Below, piece after piece: positions 53,776 to 61,755 of a stretch of DNA of 64,000 bases. The stretch is from the NCBI RefSeq assembly GCF_041270065.1, contig NZ_CP065958.1, positions 4,774,001-4,838,000 on the forward strand. Reading direction: 5' to 3'. The number at the start of each line of letters is the position of its first letter. The stretch's first letter is position 1. Below the pieces are notes generated by a model. It worked only from the letters and a program-made list of their open reading frames with translations. It had not been told where the DNA came from and searched no databases. Source of the stretch: Streptomyces fradiae (GTDB taxonomy: Bacteria; Actinomycetota; Actinomycetes; Streptomycetales; Streptomycetaceae). A program made the position numbers and the translations under genes.

Positions 53776-53804
53776 TTGACGTTCGATCGAAGCGTCCTCA
53801 GGAT
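53776..53804 (+). promoter_or_regulatory. Promoter of the DUF2264/beta-helix operon with internal operator
   Basis: TTGACG (53776-53781), 17-nt spacer, CAGGAT (53799-53804). The first ten spacer bases are TTCGATCGAA (53782-53791), a perfect palindrome, so a repressor bound there would occlude RNA polymerase. Confidence 0.7.
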
Positions 53805-53846
53805 TCCGGGCGACGCCGACGTCCCCAGCGAGTTCCAGGGAGCATC

Positions 53847-55682
53847 ATGCCCACGCCGCCCGAGAACCGTGAGCTCAGTCCCCGTACGGGGTGGACCCGG
53901 ACCCACTGGGAGCACACCGCCGACCGGCTGCTGCGCGCCGTCCGCCCCCACGCCTCGCCCCGCGGCGCACTCATCGACCTGCCCGGGCCCCGCCCCAGCT
54001 GGTCGGGGCCACGCTCCGACGGACTGGAGGGCTACGCCCGCACCTTCCTCCTCGCCGCCCTCCTCGGCGACCCCGCCCACCTCGACCGCTACGCCTCCGG
54101 ACTCGCCGCCGGCACCGAGAAACCCGGCGGCGACGACCCCGAGTCCTGGCCCCTGATGGCCGGCACCCGGCAGGCGATCGTCGAGTCCGCCTCCGTCGCC
54201 CTCGCCCTCCGCCTCACCCGCGCGCGGCTCTGGAACCGGCTCGACGAACCCGTCCGCGAGCGGATCGCCGACTGGCTGCTGCCCGCCCTCGACCCCTCCC
54301 CGGTCGACAACAACTGGTGGCTCTTCGGCCTCACCGTCGCCGGCTTCCTCCAGGACGCCGGCATCGAGACCGACCGTGCCGCCGCCACCATCGACCGCTC
54401 CCTCGACCGGATCGAGCAGTGGTGGCTCGGCGACGGCTGGTACAGCGACGGCGACAACCGCGCCTTCGACCACTACAACCCCTGGGCCCTGCACTTCTAC
54501 CCCGTGCTGCACGCCCACCTCGCCGGCGACCGCGCCCTCCTGGACCGCTACGGCCCCCGGCTGCGCGCCCAGCTCGACGACCACGTCCACCTCTTCGACG
54601 GCAACGGCGCCCCCGTCCCGTACGGGCGCTCCCTGATCTACCGCTTCGCCGCCGCCGCGGCCCCCTGGCTCGGCGCCCTCACCGGCCACACCCCGCTCGG
54701 CCCCGGCGCCACCCGCCGGCTCGCCTCCGGCGCCCTGCGGCACTTCCTCGACCGGGGCGCCACCGACGAGCGCGGACTGCTCACCCTCGGCTGGTACGGC
54801 CCCTACGGGCCGGTCGTCCAGGGCTACTCCGGACCCGGCTCCCCCTACTGGGCGTCCAAGGGCTTCCTCGGACTCCTCGCCCCCGCCGACCACCCCCTGT
54901 GGACCGCCACCGAGGAACCGCTGCCCGCCGAACGCGCCGACACCGTACGGCCCTTCGGCCCCACCGGCCTGCTCGTCCAGACCACCGCCGCCGACGGCCT
55001 GGTCCGCCTCCACAACCACGGCAGCAACCACGTCGGCAGCACCGCGTGGGGCACCGACGACGAGCCCGGCTACGCCCGTTTCGCGTACGCCACCCGTACG
55101 GGACCCACCACCGGCCCCGACCCGGCCGACAACCACTTCGCGCTGCTCCGCCCCGACGGCACCGCCACCGCCCGGGGCCCCGCCGTCCCGCTGGGCGCCG
55201 GCCCCGACCGGGCCGCCTCCCTGCACACCCCGCTGCCCGGCGTCCGGGTCCTGTCCGCCACCCTCGCCCACGGCCGCGCCGAACTCCGCGCGCACCTCGT
55301 CCTCGGCGCCCCGGAGGGGACCCCCGTACGGCAGACCGGCTGGACGACCCACGCCGACGGGCCTGAAGCGCCCGTCTCCCAGCTGCACCCCGTCCACGGG
55401 TACGGCTCCGAGGTCGCCGAACTCCCCACCGGCGCCACCCTCCAGGGCCCCGGCCCGACCCGTACCCCCGCCCTCACCGGCACCACCAGCGGCCCCGAGT
55501 GCCTCTTCGTGGCCCTCGCCTCCCTCACGGGAGAGCCCGAGCCGGGCCCCGTGGCCGCCCTCGCAGACGTCCGGGTCACCGGCCCCCGCACGCTCACCGT
55601 GACCTGGCAGAACGGCACCACCGCAGATCTCGCCCTCGAAGCCCCGGAAGTCCCCGAAGTCCCCGATGCGGAGGATCAGTGA
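53847..55682 (+). CDS. DUF2264 family protein, probable glycan hydrolase
   Basis: 611 aa, no signal peptide, so intracellular. The N-terminal ~380 residues are helical with aromatic-rich blocks (VDNNWWLFGLTVAGFLQDAG, WWLGDGWYSDGDNRAFDHYNPWALHFY, YGRSLIYRFAAAAAPWLGAL, GYSGPGSPYWASKGFLGLL), as in DUF2264 proteins. From memory this family corresponds to CAZy GH154, where a glucuronidase activity is reported. The C-terminal ~220 residues are beta-rich, heparinase-like. ATG has GGGAG upstream. Likely role: trimming an imported uronate-containing oligosaccharide. The stop overlaps the next start (GTGA). Confidence 0.8.
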   Translation: MPTPPENRELSPRTGWTRTHWEHTADRLLRAVRPHASPRGALIDLPGPRPSWSGPRSDGLEGYARTFLLAALLGDPAHLDRYASGLAAGTEKPGGDDPESWPLMAGTRQAIVESASVALALRLTRARLWNRLDEPVRERIADWLLPALDPSPVDNNWWLFGLTVAGFLQDAGIETDRAAATIDRSLDRIEQWWLGDGWYSDGDNRAFDHYNPWALHFYPVLHAHLAGDRALLDRYGPRLRAQLDDHVHLFDGNGAPVPYGRSLIYRFAAAAAPWLGALTGHTPLGPGATRRLASGALRHFLDRGATDERGLLTLGWYGPYGPVVQGYSGPGSPYWASKGFLGLLAPADHPLWTATEEPLPAERADTVRPFGPTGLLVQTTAADGLVRLHNHGSNHVGSTAWGTDDEPGYARFAYATRTGPTTGPDPADNHFALLRPDGTATARGPAVPLGAGPDRAASLHTPLPGVRVLSATLAHGRAELRAHLVLGAPEGTPVRQTGWTTHADGPEAPVSQLHPVHGYGSEVAELPTGATLQGPGPTRTPALTGTTSGPECLFVALASLTGEPEPGPVAALADVRVTGPRTLTVTWQNGTTADLALEAPEVPEVPDAEDQ

Positions 55683-57214
55683 CCCGACGCCGTACGTACG
55701 CCGCCCTCACCGCCCTGGCACTCCCCCTTCTGGCCATCGCCCCGACCGCCCCGACCGCCCACGCCGCCACCCCGCCCGGCGGCCGCCACCACGTCGACTG
55801 CACGGCGGCCGGCCCCGGCGACGGCACCGTCCAGCACCCCTGGACGACCCTGGCCGAGGCCAACGCCCACCCCTACGGGCCCGGCGACAGGCTCCTGTTC
55901 AAGCGCGGCACCACCTGCACCGGCACCCTCCAGCCGCGGGGCGCCGGCTCCGCCGCGTACCCCTTCACCATCGCCGACTACGGCACCGCGCCCGGCCGCG
56001 CGGTCATCGACGGCGGCGGCGCCCACGACGCCGTACTCCTCGCGAACACCCCGTACACCCGCCTCACCCGTCTGGAGATCACCAACGCGGCCGCGCCCGG
56101 CAGCGAGCGCAACGGCGTGCGCCTCCGGCTCGCCGACTTCGGCGCCGCGCGGGGCATCACCCTCGACCACCTCGCCATCCACGACGTGCGCGGCGGCGAC
56201 TTCAAGACCCTCACCGGCTCCAGCGCCATCCACATCGCCGTCGAGGGCACCGGCGTGCCCAGCTGGTACGAGGGCCTGGACATCCACCACAACGACATCA
56301 GGGACGTCGACCGCGAGGGCGTCTACTTCAAGTCCCGGTTCTCCAAGCGCGATCTGGTCGGCAACCAGCAGGACCCGAACGCCTACCCCGGCGCCTGGAC
56401 CCCGAGCCTCGGCGTCCGCGTCCACCACAACACCCTGACCTCGATCGCCGGCGACGGCATCAAGCTCGACACCACCCGCGGCGCCCGCGTCGACCACAAC
56501 CGCCTCGACGGCTTCCAACTGCGCTCCAAGGCGGCCAACGCCGGCATCTGGACCTTCAACACCGACGACACGGTGATCGAGTACAACGAGGTCTCCGGCG
56601 GCGGCAACACCCGCGACGGCATGTCCTTCGACGCCGACGGCGCCTCCAAGGGCACCGTCTTCCAGTACAACCTCAGCCACGACAACAAGGGCGGCTTCCT
56701 GCTGATCTGCCCCTACAGCGGGGCGCGGACCCTCGACACCGTCGTCCGCTACAACCTCAGCACCGACGACGGCGCGCGCCTCGTCCAGAACTGCTGGGGC
56801 CCCATCATCAACACGAAGATCTACAACAACACCTTCGTGAACCGGACCGCCGTCCCCGGCCATCTCGTCCAGGACGACGCGGGCAGCCCCGCCACCACCC
56901 GCCACGAACTCGCCTTCAGGAACAACGTCTTCGTCAACCAGGGCGCCCCGGGCGGTTACGCCTTCAAGAACCCGACGCCCGGGCTCTCCTTCGACCACAA
57001 CCTCTTCCACGGGATCACGATGACCCGCCCCGATCCGGGCGGTCTCACCGCCGACCCGCTGCTCCGCCCCGACCTGCGCCTCGGCGCCGGATCCCCGGCC
57101 CTGTCCGCCGGTGTCCCGATCGAGGACAACGGCGGCAGGGACTGGTTCGGGAACGCCGTGTCGGCGACGGCGGCCCCCAACATCGGGGCGTACGAGGGGC
57201 CGGGTGTGAACTGA
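55679..57214 (+). CDS. Secreted right-handed beta-helix protein, possible polysaccharide lyase
   Basis: 511 aa. Sec-type signal peptide (RRRTYAALTALALPLLAIAPTAPTAHA-A, cleavage about residue 29). The mature protein has parallel beta-helix repeats: DHLAIHDVRGGDF, GLDIHHNDIRDVDREGVYF, VRVHHNTLTSIAGDGIKLD, ARVDHNRLDGF, TVIEYNEVSGGGNTRDGMSFD, KIYNNTFVN, LSFDHNLFHG. Such folds are shared by pectate-lyase-like and other polysaccharide lyases and depolymerases; no specific catalytic residues are certain. The GTG start has GGAGG 5 nt upstream and overlaps the DUF2264 stop. It probably releases the oligosaccharides taken up by the neighbouring transporter. Confidence 0.85.
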   Translation: MTRRRTYAALTALALPLLAIAPTAPTAHAATPPGGRHHVDCTAAGPGDGTVQHPWTTLAEANAHPYGPGDRLLFKRGTTCTGTLQPRGAGSAAYPFTIADYGTAPGRAVIDGGGAHDAVLLANTPYTRLTRLEITNAAAPGSERNGVRLRLADFGAARGITLDHLAIHDVRGGDFKTLTGSSAIHIAVEGTGVPSWYEGLDIHHNDIRDVDREGVYFKSRFSKRDLVGNQQDPNAYPGAWTPSLGVRVHHNTLTSIAGDGIKLDTTRGARVDHNRLDGFQLRSKAANAGIWTFNTDDTVIEYNEVSGGGNTRDGMSFDADGASKGTVFQYNLSHDNKGGFLLICPYSGARTLDTVVRYNLSTDDGARLVQNCWGPIINTKIYNNTFVNRTAVPGHLVQDDAGSPATTRHELAFRNNVFVNQGAPGGYAFKNPTPGLSFDHNLFHGITMTRPDPGGLTADPLLRPDLRLGAGSPALSAGVPIEDNGGRDWFGNAVSATAAPNIGAYEGPGVN

Positions 57215-57250
57215 CCCTTAGGGCCCTTAAGACCCTTAAGGCCCTTAAGA
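57215..57250. repeat. CCCTTAAG repeats after the beta-helix gene
   Basis: CCCTTA(A)G recurs four times at ~9-bp steps (GCCCTTAAGA then CCCTTAAG, repeated), starting right after the TGA and followed by CCTGAGGT-TCCTGAGGT. Confidence 0.85.
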
Positions 57251-57283
57251 CCCCTGAGGTTCCTGAGGTCACTCGGGGCCGCC

Positions 57284-58057
57284 CTACTTCGGCCCGTACT
57301 TGCGGCCCGCCTTCGACGACACCCCGCCGAGCAGCCCGCGCGGGGCCAGCTTCACCACACCCATCAGCGCCTTGTACCGGGGATCGGGGATGGACAGCGT
57401 CCGTCCCCGGGCCAGGTCGGCCAGGGCCGCGGCCACCAGCTTGTCGGCGTCCAGCCACATCCAGCCCGGGATGTTGTCCGTCCCCATCCCCGCCCGCTCG
57501 TGGAACTCCGTCCGCACGAACCCGGGGCACAGCGCCATCATCCGCACCCCGCTGCCCGCGAGGTCGCGCGCCGCGCCCTGGGTGAACTGCACGACCCACG
57601 ACTTCGACGCCCCGTAGGTGCCGCGCGGCACGAACGCGGCGACGGAGGCGACGTTCACCACCCCGCCGCGGCCCCGCTTGCGCATCGAGGCGGCCGCCGC
57701 GGAGGTCAGCCGCAGCACCGCCTCGCAGTGCACCTTCAGCATCGTCAGCTCGTCCGCCATGGACACTTCGAGGAACCGGCCCTTGTTGCCGAACCCCGCG
57801 TTGTTCACGAGGAGATCGACCGGCCGCTTGGCGTCCGAGAGCCGGGCCTCGACCGCGGCGATCCCGTCCTCCGTGGACAGGTCCGCGGCGAGCACCTCGG
57901 CCTCGATCCCGTGCCGGTCGTGCAGTTCGGTCGCCTGCTCGCGCAGCCGCTTCACATCGCGCGCCACGAGCACCACGTCATGTCCGTCCGCGGCGAGCCG
58001 CCGTGCGAAGGCGGCGCCGATACCGGCGGTGGCCCCCGTGATGAGTGCAGTCGTCAT
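57284..58057 (-). CDS. Short-chain dehydrogenase/reductase (SDR)
   Basis: 257 aa. TGATAGIGAAFA (NAD(P)-binding Gly-rich loop, residues 7-18), LLVNNAGFGNKG, catalytic region VNVASVAAFVPRGTYGASKSWVVQFTQ (Tyr-x3-Lys) and a C-terminal extension (LAPRGLLGGVSSKAGRKYGPK). Substrate unknown. ATG 58057 has TAACGT 7 nt upstream and no ribosome-binding site, so it is probably leaderless; the larger open frame upstream is spurious. Confidence 0.9.
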   Translation of the reverse strand: MTTALITGATAGIGAAFARRLAADGHDVVLVARDVKRLREQATELHDRHGIEAEVLAADLSTEDGIAAVEARLSDAKRPVDLLVNNAGFGNKGRFLEVSMADELTMLKVHCEAVLRLTSAAAASMRKRGRGGVVNVASVAAFVPRGTYGASKSWVVQFTQGAARDLAGSGVRMMALCPGFVRTEFHERAGMGTDNIPGWMWLDADKLVAAALADLARGRTLSIPDPRYKALMGVVKLAPRGLLGGVSSKAGRKYGPK

Positions 58058-58064
58058 AGGCGGC

Positions 58065-58070
58065 ACGTTA
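58065..58070 (-). promoter_or_regulatory. Leaderless-type -10 element, SDR gene
   Basis: Minus-strand TAACGT, 7 nt, ATG 58057. Confidence 0.45.
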
Positions 58071-58134
58071 ACTCGCGCCGGGTGAACGCCGTGTGCGGGA
58101 GATCGTCGGGTCCGCGGCGGGCGCGGACCCGGGA

Positions 58135-58812
58135 TCACTCGGTGTCGCCGCCCGCGTACTTCTCCGTGTACGTACGGGCGAGGTCGAGCAGCCCCGACTC
58201 CATCCACTCGGCCGCCACCAGGGTCTCCGGCAGCAGCGAGCGGTCGCGGACGGCCGCGTGGTGCAGCCGGGCGACGGTGACGCCGTGCGCCGGGCGGTGC
58301 ACGATCTCCATCGGGTCGCCGGCCCGGATCTCGCCCGGGACCACGACCCGGAGCAGCGCCCCGGGCCCGGCCGCCGACTCGTTGAAGCGGCGCACCCAGC
58401 CGGACTCCTCGACGAAGCCCGCGAACGTACGGCACGGGATGCGGCCGCCGGTCACCTCCACGACCACGGTGTCGCCGATCCGCCAGCGCTCCCCGATCAG
58501 GGCGTTGTTGACGTCCAGGCCCCGGGTGGTGAGGTTCTCGCCGAACTGTCCGGGGGTGAAGCTCCGGCCGAGCTCCCGCTCCCAGGCGTCCAGGTCCTCG
58601 CGGGCGAAGGCGTAGAGGGCCCGGTCGGGGCCGCCGTGGAAGCGCAGGTCGCACACGTCGTCCCCCTCGACCCCGCTCGCCCCGCCGGGCAGCGGCGCCT
58701 CGACCCTTACGGGTCCCTCCACCGGACGCTTGTCGATCGCCGACGTCCCGGAAGGGGCGTTGGTGTACTCCACGGTCTTGGCCCGGCCCACGTTCACGCT
58801 CAGCAGCTCCAT
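58135..58812 (-). CDS. MOSC domain protein (YiiM-like)
   Basis: 225 aa. MOSC domains bind molybdenum-cofactor sulfur or handle N-hydroxylated substrates. Motifs: LLSVNVGRAKTVEYTNAPSGTSAIDKRPVEGPV, DLRFHGGPDRALYAFAREDLDAWERELGR, GQFGENLTTRGLDVNNALIGERWRIG, GRIPCRTFAGF (Cys that accepts sulfur in the family). The YiiM-type C terminus follows. ATG 58812 has TACCCT 6 nt upstream, leaderless-type. It is divergent from the LysR gene. Confidence 0.9.
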   Translation of the reverse strand: MELLSVNVGRAKTVEYTNAPSGTSAIDKRPVEGPVRVEAPLPGGASGVEGDDVCDLRFHGGPDRALYAFAREDLDAWERELGRSFTPGQFGENLTTRGLDVNNALIGERWRIGDTVVVEVTGGRIPCRTFAGFVEESGWVRRFNESAAGPGALLRVVVPGEIRAGDPMEIVHRPAHGVTVARLHHAAVRDRSLLPETLVAAEWMESGLLDLARTYTEKYAGGDTE

Positions 58813-58818
58813 GGGGGA

Positions 58819-58824
58819 AGGGTA
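58819..58824 (-). promoter_or_regulatory. Leaderless-type -10 element, MOSC gene
   Basis: Minus-strand TACCCT, 6 nt, ATG 58812. Confidence 0.4.
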
Positions 58825-58888
58825 GCCAGCGAGTGGTCCAGACCTCAAAGGTATTTCTTTGGATTCGCGGCCGGATCCAAGATTCCCT

Positions 58889-58894
58889 TATGCT
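58889..58894 (+). promoter_or_regulatory. Leaderless-type -10 element, LysR gene
   Basis: TATGCT, 6 nt, ATG 58901. The 88-bp MOSC-LysR divergent gap also contains GGATTCGCGGCCGGATCC, an imperfect dyad that could be the LysR site. Confidence 0.45.
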
Positions 58895-58900
58895 CGCTAC

Positions 58901-59833
58901 ATGATCGAGGCCCGCCACCTCCGCGTCCTGCGCGCCGTCGCCGCCACCGGCTCGTTCTCCGCCGCCGCGCGCGAACTCGGCTGCACCCAGCCCGCGGTGA
59001 GCCAGCAGATGAAAGCGCTCGAATCCTCCGCGGGCACCCCGCTCCTCGTGCGCACCGGCCGCGAGATGCGGCTGACCCAGGCGGGCGAGGCCCTGGTGCG
59101 GCACGCCTCCGGCATCCTCGCCGGGCTCACCGCCGCCGAGGAGGAGGTCGCCGCCATCGCGGGCCTGCGGGCCGGCCGGGTGCGCCTGGTCTCCTTCCCC
59201 AGCGGCAGCTCAGCCCTGGTCCCCACCGCCCTCGCCGCGCTCCGCGCCGCCCACCCCGGCACCCGGGTCTCCCTGGTGGAGGCCGAGCCGCCGCGCTCGG
59301 TGGAGATGCTGCGCGAGGGCGACTGCGACGTGGCGCTCGCCTTCCGGTACGGGGCGGGGCCGGCCAACGGCGCCGACGCCTGGGACGACCTGGTGGTCCG
59401 CCCGCTGCTCGCCGACCGGCTCGTCGGCCTGGTCCCCGAGGCGCACCGGCTGGCCGGCACCGGCTCGGTCGCGATCGGCGAACTCGCCGAGGACCCCTGG
59501 ATCGCGGGCTGCCCGCGCTGCCGCCGCCAACTGGTCGACGTCTGCGAGACGGCCGGCTTCACCCCGCGGATCGACTTCGCCACCGACGACTACCCGGCCG
59601 TGGTGGGCCTGGTCGGCGCGGGCCTGGGCGTGGCGGTGCTTCCGGAGCTCGCCATCGACTCCGTACGCCCGAGGGGCGCCGTCACCGTCACCGTGGAGCC
59701 CGCCGTGGAGCGGGAGATCGTGGCGCTCACCCTTCCGGACCTGGCGCAGGTCCCGGCGGTCGCCGCCACGCTCGACGAACTCACCCGCGCCGCGGCCCGC
59801 GTCGGCCGCACCCCGGAGCCCGCCGGAGCCTGA
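58901..59833 (+). CDS. LysR-family transcriptional regulator
   Basis: 310 aa. N-terminal winged HTH: MIEARHLRVLRAVAATGSFSAAARELGCTQPAVSQQMKALESSAGTPLLVRTGREMRLTQAGEAL, the classic LysR start. It is followed by a substrate-binding effector domain from ~90. A CPRCRRQ cluster (~205-210) is unusual and may be redox- or metal-sensitive. It is divergent from the MOSC gene, a likely target. In-frame codons upstream lie across the promoter. Confidence 0.92.
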   Translation: MIEARHLRVLRAVAATGSFSAAARELGCTQPAVSQQMKALESSAGTPLLVRTGREMRLTQAGEALVRHASGILAGLTAAEEEVAAIAGLRAGRVRLVSFPSGSSALVPTALAALRAAHPGTRVSLVEAEPPRSVEMLREGDCDVALAFRYGAGPANGADAWDDLVVRPLLADRLVGLVPEAHRLAGTGSVAIGELAEDPWIAGCPRCRRQLVDVCETAGFTPRIDFATDDYPAVVGLVGAGLGVAVLPELAIDSVRPRGAVTVTVEPAVEREIVALTLPDLAQVPAVAATLDELTRAAARVGRTPEPAGA

Positions 59834-59844
59834 CCGGGCAGGGG

Positions 59845-60126
59845 CCGTTCGGGTGACGCGCGGCCGCGTCCGTACGGGTGGTCCCGCCCTCGGCCGTACG
59901 GGTGAGCTCCCCCGCTGCACCGGCCGAGCGTGAAGGGTCGTACGGGCGTGCGCCCCCGGGCCGTACGGGTGAGGCGGTGCGGGCCGTCGGAGTGAGCGGC
60001 GGGCGGCCGTCCGGGTGAGGGCCGGTGGGCCGTGCGGGGCACGACCCCGCACCGGGCCGCCGCCGTACGGGACGGCCGGGTCGGGCCGTCCGGGTGACGG
60101 CCCCGGGCTCAAGGCCCGTCCGGGAG
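59845..60126. repeat. Degenerate 23-bp repeat array
   Basis: Eleven near-copies of CCGTACGGGTG begin at 59845, 59870, 59894, 59938, 59961, 59984, 60007, 60030, 60063, 60086 and 60116. Steps are mostly 23 bp (five consecutive units from 59938 to 60040). Since 23 is not a multiple of 3 and all frames are unconvincing, this is noncoding. It fills most of the 409-bp gap between the LysR gene and whiD; no gene is supported there. Confidence 0.8.
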
Positions 60127-60182
60127 CCGCCCGCGCCGCACGTCCCCGCGCCGCACGCCCCCGGGCCGCGTGCGGAGCGGGG

Positions 60183-60203
60183 CACGTCACGTCACGTCAC
60201 GTC
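60183..60203. repeat. CACGT microrepeat
   Basis: CACGT occurs four times head to tail in the 3' flank of whiD, between the 23-bp array and the whiD stop. Confidence 0.85.
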
Positions 60204-60242
60204 GAAATTCCTGCGCAGAAACGTTCCTTCAGGCGTGTGTCG

Positions 60243-60614
60243 TCAGACGTGCGTCGTCAGGCCGGCGGGACCGGCCGCGGACGCCCGGGCTGCTGCCGCC
60301 GCCGTCGCCGACGCGGCCGCCGTGGTGACCAGGCGATTGCGCGCCCGGCCCATGAGTTCCTCGCGTTCGTCCTCGGTGAGGCCGCCCCAGACGCCGTAGG
60401 GCTCGCGTACGGCGAGCGCGTGTGCCGCGCACTCCGCGCGCACCGGGCACCGCATGCAGACCTCTTTCGCCGAGTTCTCGCGCGCACTCCGTGCCGCGCC
60501 GCGCTCTCCCTCGGGGTGGAAGAACAGGGAGCTGTCGACCCCGCGGCAGGCCGCGAGGAGCTGCCAGTCCCACAGATCGGCGTTGGGTCCGGGAAGGCGG
60601 GAGAAATCTGCCAT
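60243..60614 (-). CDS. whiD: WhiB-family iron-sulfur transcription factor WhiD
   Basis: WhiD is needed for late sporulation (septation and spore maturation) in Streptomyces. The 123-aa product has the four [4Fe-4S] ligands Cys23, Cys53, Cys56 and Cys62 (AACRG, VCMRCPVRAEC), the GVWGGLTEDERE turn at ~74-85, and a basic DNA-binding stretch after it. The last ~30 residues are Ala-rich and variable. ATG follows AAGGGG on the minus strand. Identification rests on sequence and on its position beside bldM. Confidence 0.93.
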   Translation of the reverse strand: MADFSRLPGPNADLWDWQLLAACRGVDSSLFFHPEGERGAARSARENSAKEVCMRCPVRAECAAHALAVREPYGVWGGLTEDEREELMGRARNRLVTTAAASATAAAAARASAAGPAGLTTHV

Positions 60615-61085
60615 TGCGCTTGTCCCCTTGAAACCGTTGAAACCGTTTCGAACGGATAGGTGGGCGGGTGGATGGCTGATCGAACGGGGGCCCTTCGCCC
60701 CCCGCTGGGTCTCGGGTTCCCGCTCTCGCGGGTTCGAGTCCGACCGTACAACTACTGACTGAGTAGATGTAAATATGACTCATTGCGAATCTAGCCACAG
60801 ACACCGCAAAAAGGGAAGAAAACCCGCTAAATGGGGCATAGCTTCGGGTGAAGGACGGATGACCTGCGACGCTCTCCTCCGCGTACGGTCCCTCACGTAG
60901 AGTGCCGAAGGCGGCCGTCCGACCCGTAACTCTTTCGAGTGACCATCGTTGAGAGTGCGGAGGCGGTTGAAGGAACAAGCGCTCGGGCAGGTGTCCGAGG
61001 GCGTCAACCGCACAGGTGACCCGACGTACCAGCCCTGGAGGCTCAAGGTGACGCGCATCAGCTGCGAGAGCCGCGGAGGTCAGTC
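60615..61085. promoter_or_regulatory. whiD-bldM divergent control region
   Basis: No gene is supported in these 471 bp. Near whiD are two direct copies of GAAACCGTT (60629-60646 area) followed by CCGTT-TCG-AACGG, a candidate operator. An AT-rich patch (~60750-60790) probably marks whiD promoter sequence. The bldM side holds the BldN-type promoter. Such a large region fits the known complex control of both genes. Confidence 0.5.
60925..60952 (+). promoter_or_regulatory. Sigma-BldN-type promoter of bldM
   Basis: CGTAAC (60925-60930), 16-nt spacer, CGTTGA (60947-60952), an exact match to the BldN consensus as I know it. bldM is the classic BldN target. The leader to bldM is about 125 nt. Confidence 0.85.
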
Positions 61086-61697
61086 ATGACATCCGTCCTC
61101 GTCTGCGACGACTCCCCGCTTGCCCGAGAGGCGCTTCGCCGCGCGGTCGCGACCGTGCCCGGCGTCGAGCGCGTGACCACCGCGGCCAACGGCGAGGAAG
61201 TCCTCCGCCGCTGGGGCGCGGACCGCTCGGACCTGATTCTGATGGACGTGCGCATGCCCGGCCTGGGCGGCGTGGAGACCGTCCGCCGGCTGCTGTCCGC
61301 GGACCCCGGCGCCCGCATCATCATGCTGACCGTCGCCGAGGACCTGGACGGCGTCGCGCTCGCCGTCGCCGCCGGTGCCCGTGGCTATCTGCACAAGGAC
61401 GCCTCGCGCGCCGAGCTGCGGGCCACCGTCACCCAGGCCCTCGCCGACCCGACCTGGCGGCTCGCCCCGCGCCGGCTGCGCTCGGCCGAGATGGGCGCCG
61501 CGCCCACCCTCACCGCGCGCGAGATCCAGGTCCTGGAGGGCATGAGCCACGGCCGGTCCAACGCGGAGATCGGGCGCGAGCTCTTCCTCTCCGAGGACAC
61601 GGTCAAGACCCACGCCCGGCGCCTCTTCAAGAAGCTGGGTGCCTCCGACCGGGCGCACGCGGTCGCGCTCGGATTCCGCTGGGGCCTGGTCCGCTGA
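61086..61697 (+). CDS. bldM: Developmental response regulator BldM
   Basis: BldM activates genes for aerial growth and, as a heterodimer with WhiI, late sporulation genes. The 203-aa product has a receiver domain (VLVCDDSPLAREALRR, phospho-site-position Asp54 in LILMDVRMPG, Lys in YLHKDASRAELRA) and a LuxR-type HTH (LTAREIQVLEGMSHGRSNAEIGRELFLSEDTVKTHARRLFKKLGA). It is regarded as an atypical regulator that does not depend on phosphorylation. GGAGGTCAGTC precedes the ATG. Confidence 0.95.
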   Translation: MTSVLVCDDSPLAREALRRAVATVPGVERVTTAANGEEVLRRWGADRSDLILMDVRMPGLGGVETVRRLLSADPGARIIMLTVAEDLDGVALAVAAGARGYLHKDASRAELRATVTQALADPTWRLAPRRLRSAEMGAAPTLTAREIQVLEGMSHGRSNAEIGRELFLSEDTVKTHARRLFKKLGASDRAHAVALGFRWGLVR

Positions 61698-61717
61698 CCT
61701 GCGGCCATCGGCCGTGT

Positions 61718-61755
61718 CCCCGTCCGCATCCCCGTCTGTCGAGGGGCGGACGGGG
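61718..61755 (+). terminator. Terminator hairpin after bldM
   Basis: CCCCGTCCGC (61718-61727) pairs perfectly with GCGGACGGGG (61746-61755), 20 nt after the stop. Confidence 0.65.

Noticed and set aside
59845..60126. The 23-bp repeat array read as a CRISPR array
   Set aside because: Repeats are degenerate and short, the intervals leave only ~12 bp between cores, and no cas gene is nearby.
59590..60190. Overlapping open frames across the repeat array as a repetitive protein
   Set aside because: The 23-bp period changes frame at every unit, so no protein repeat results, and there is no start with a ribosome-binding site.
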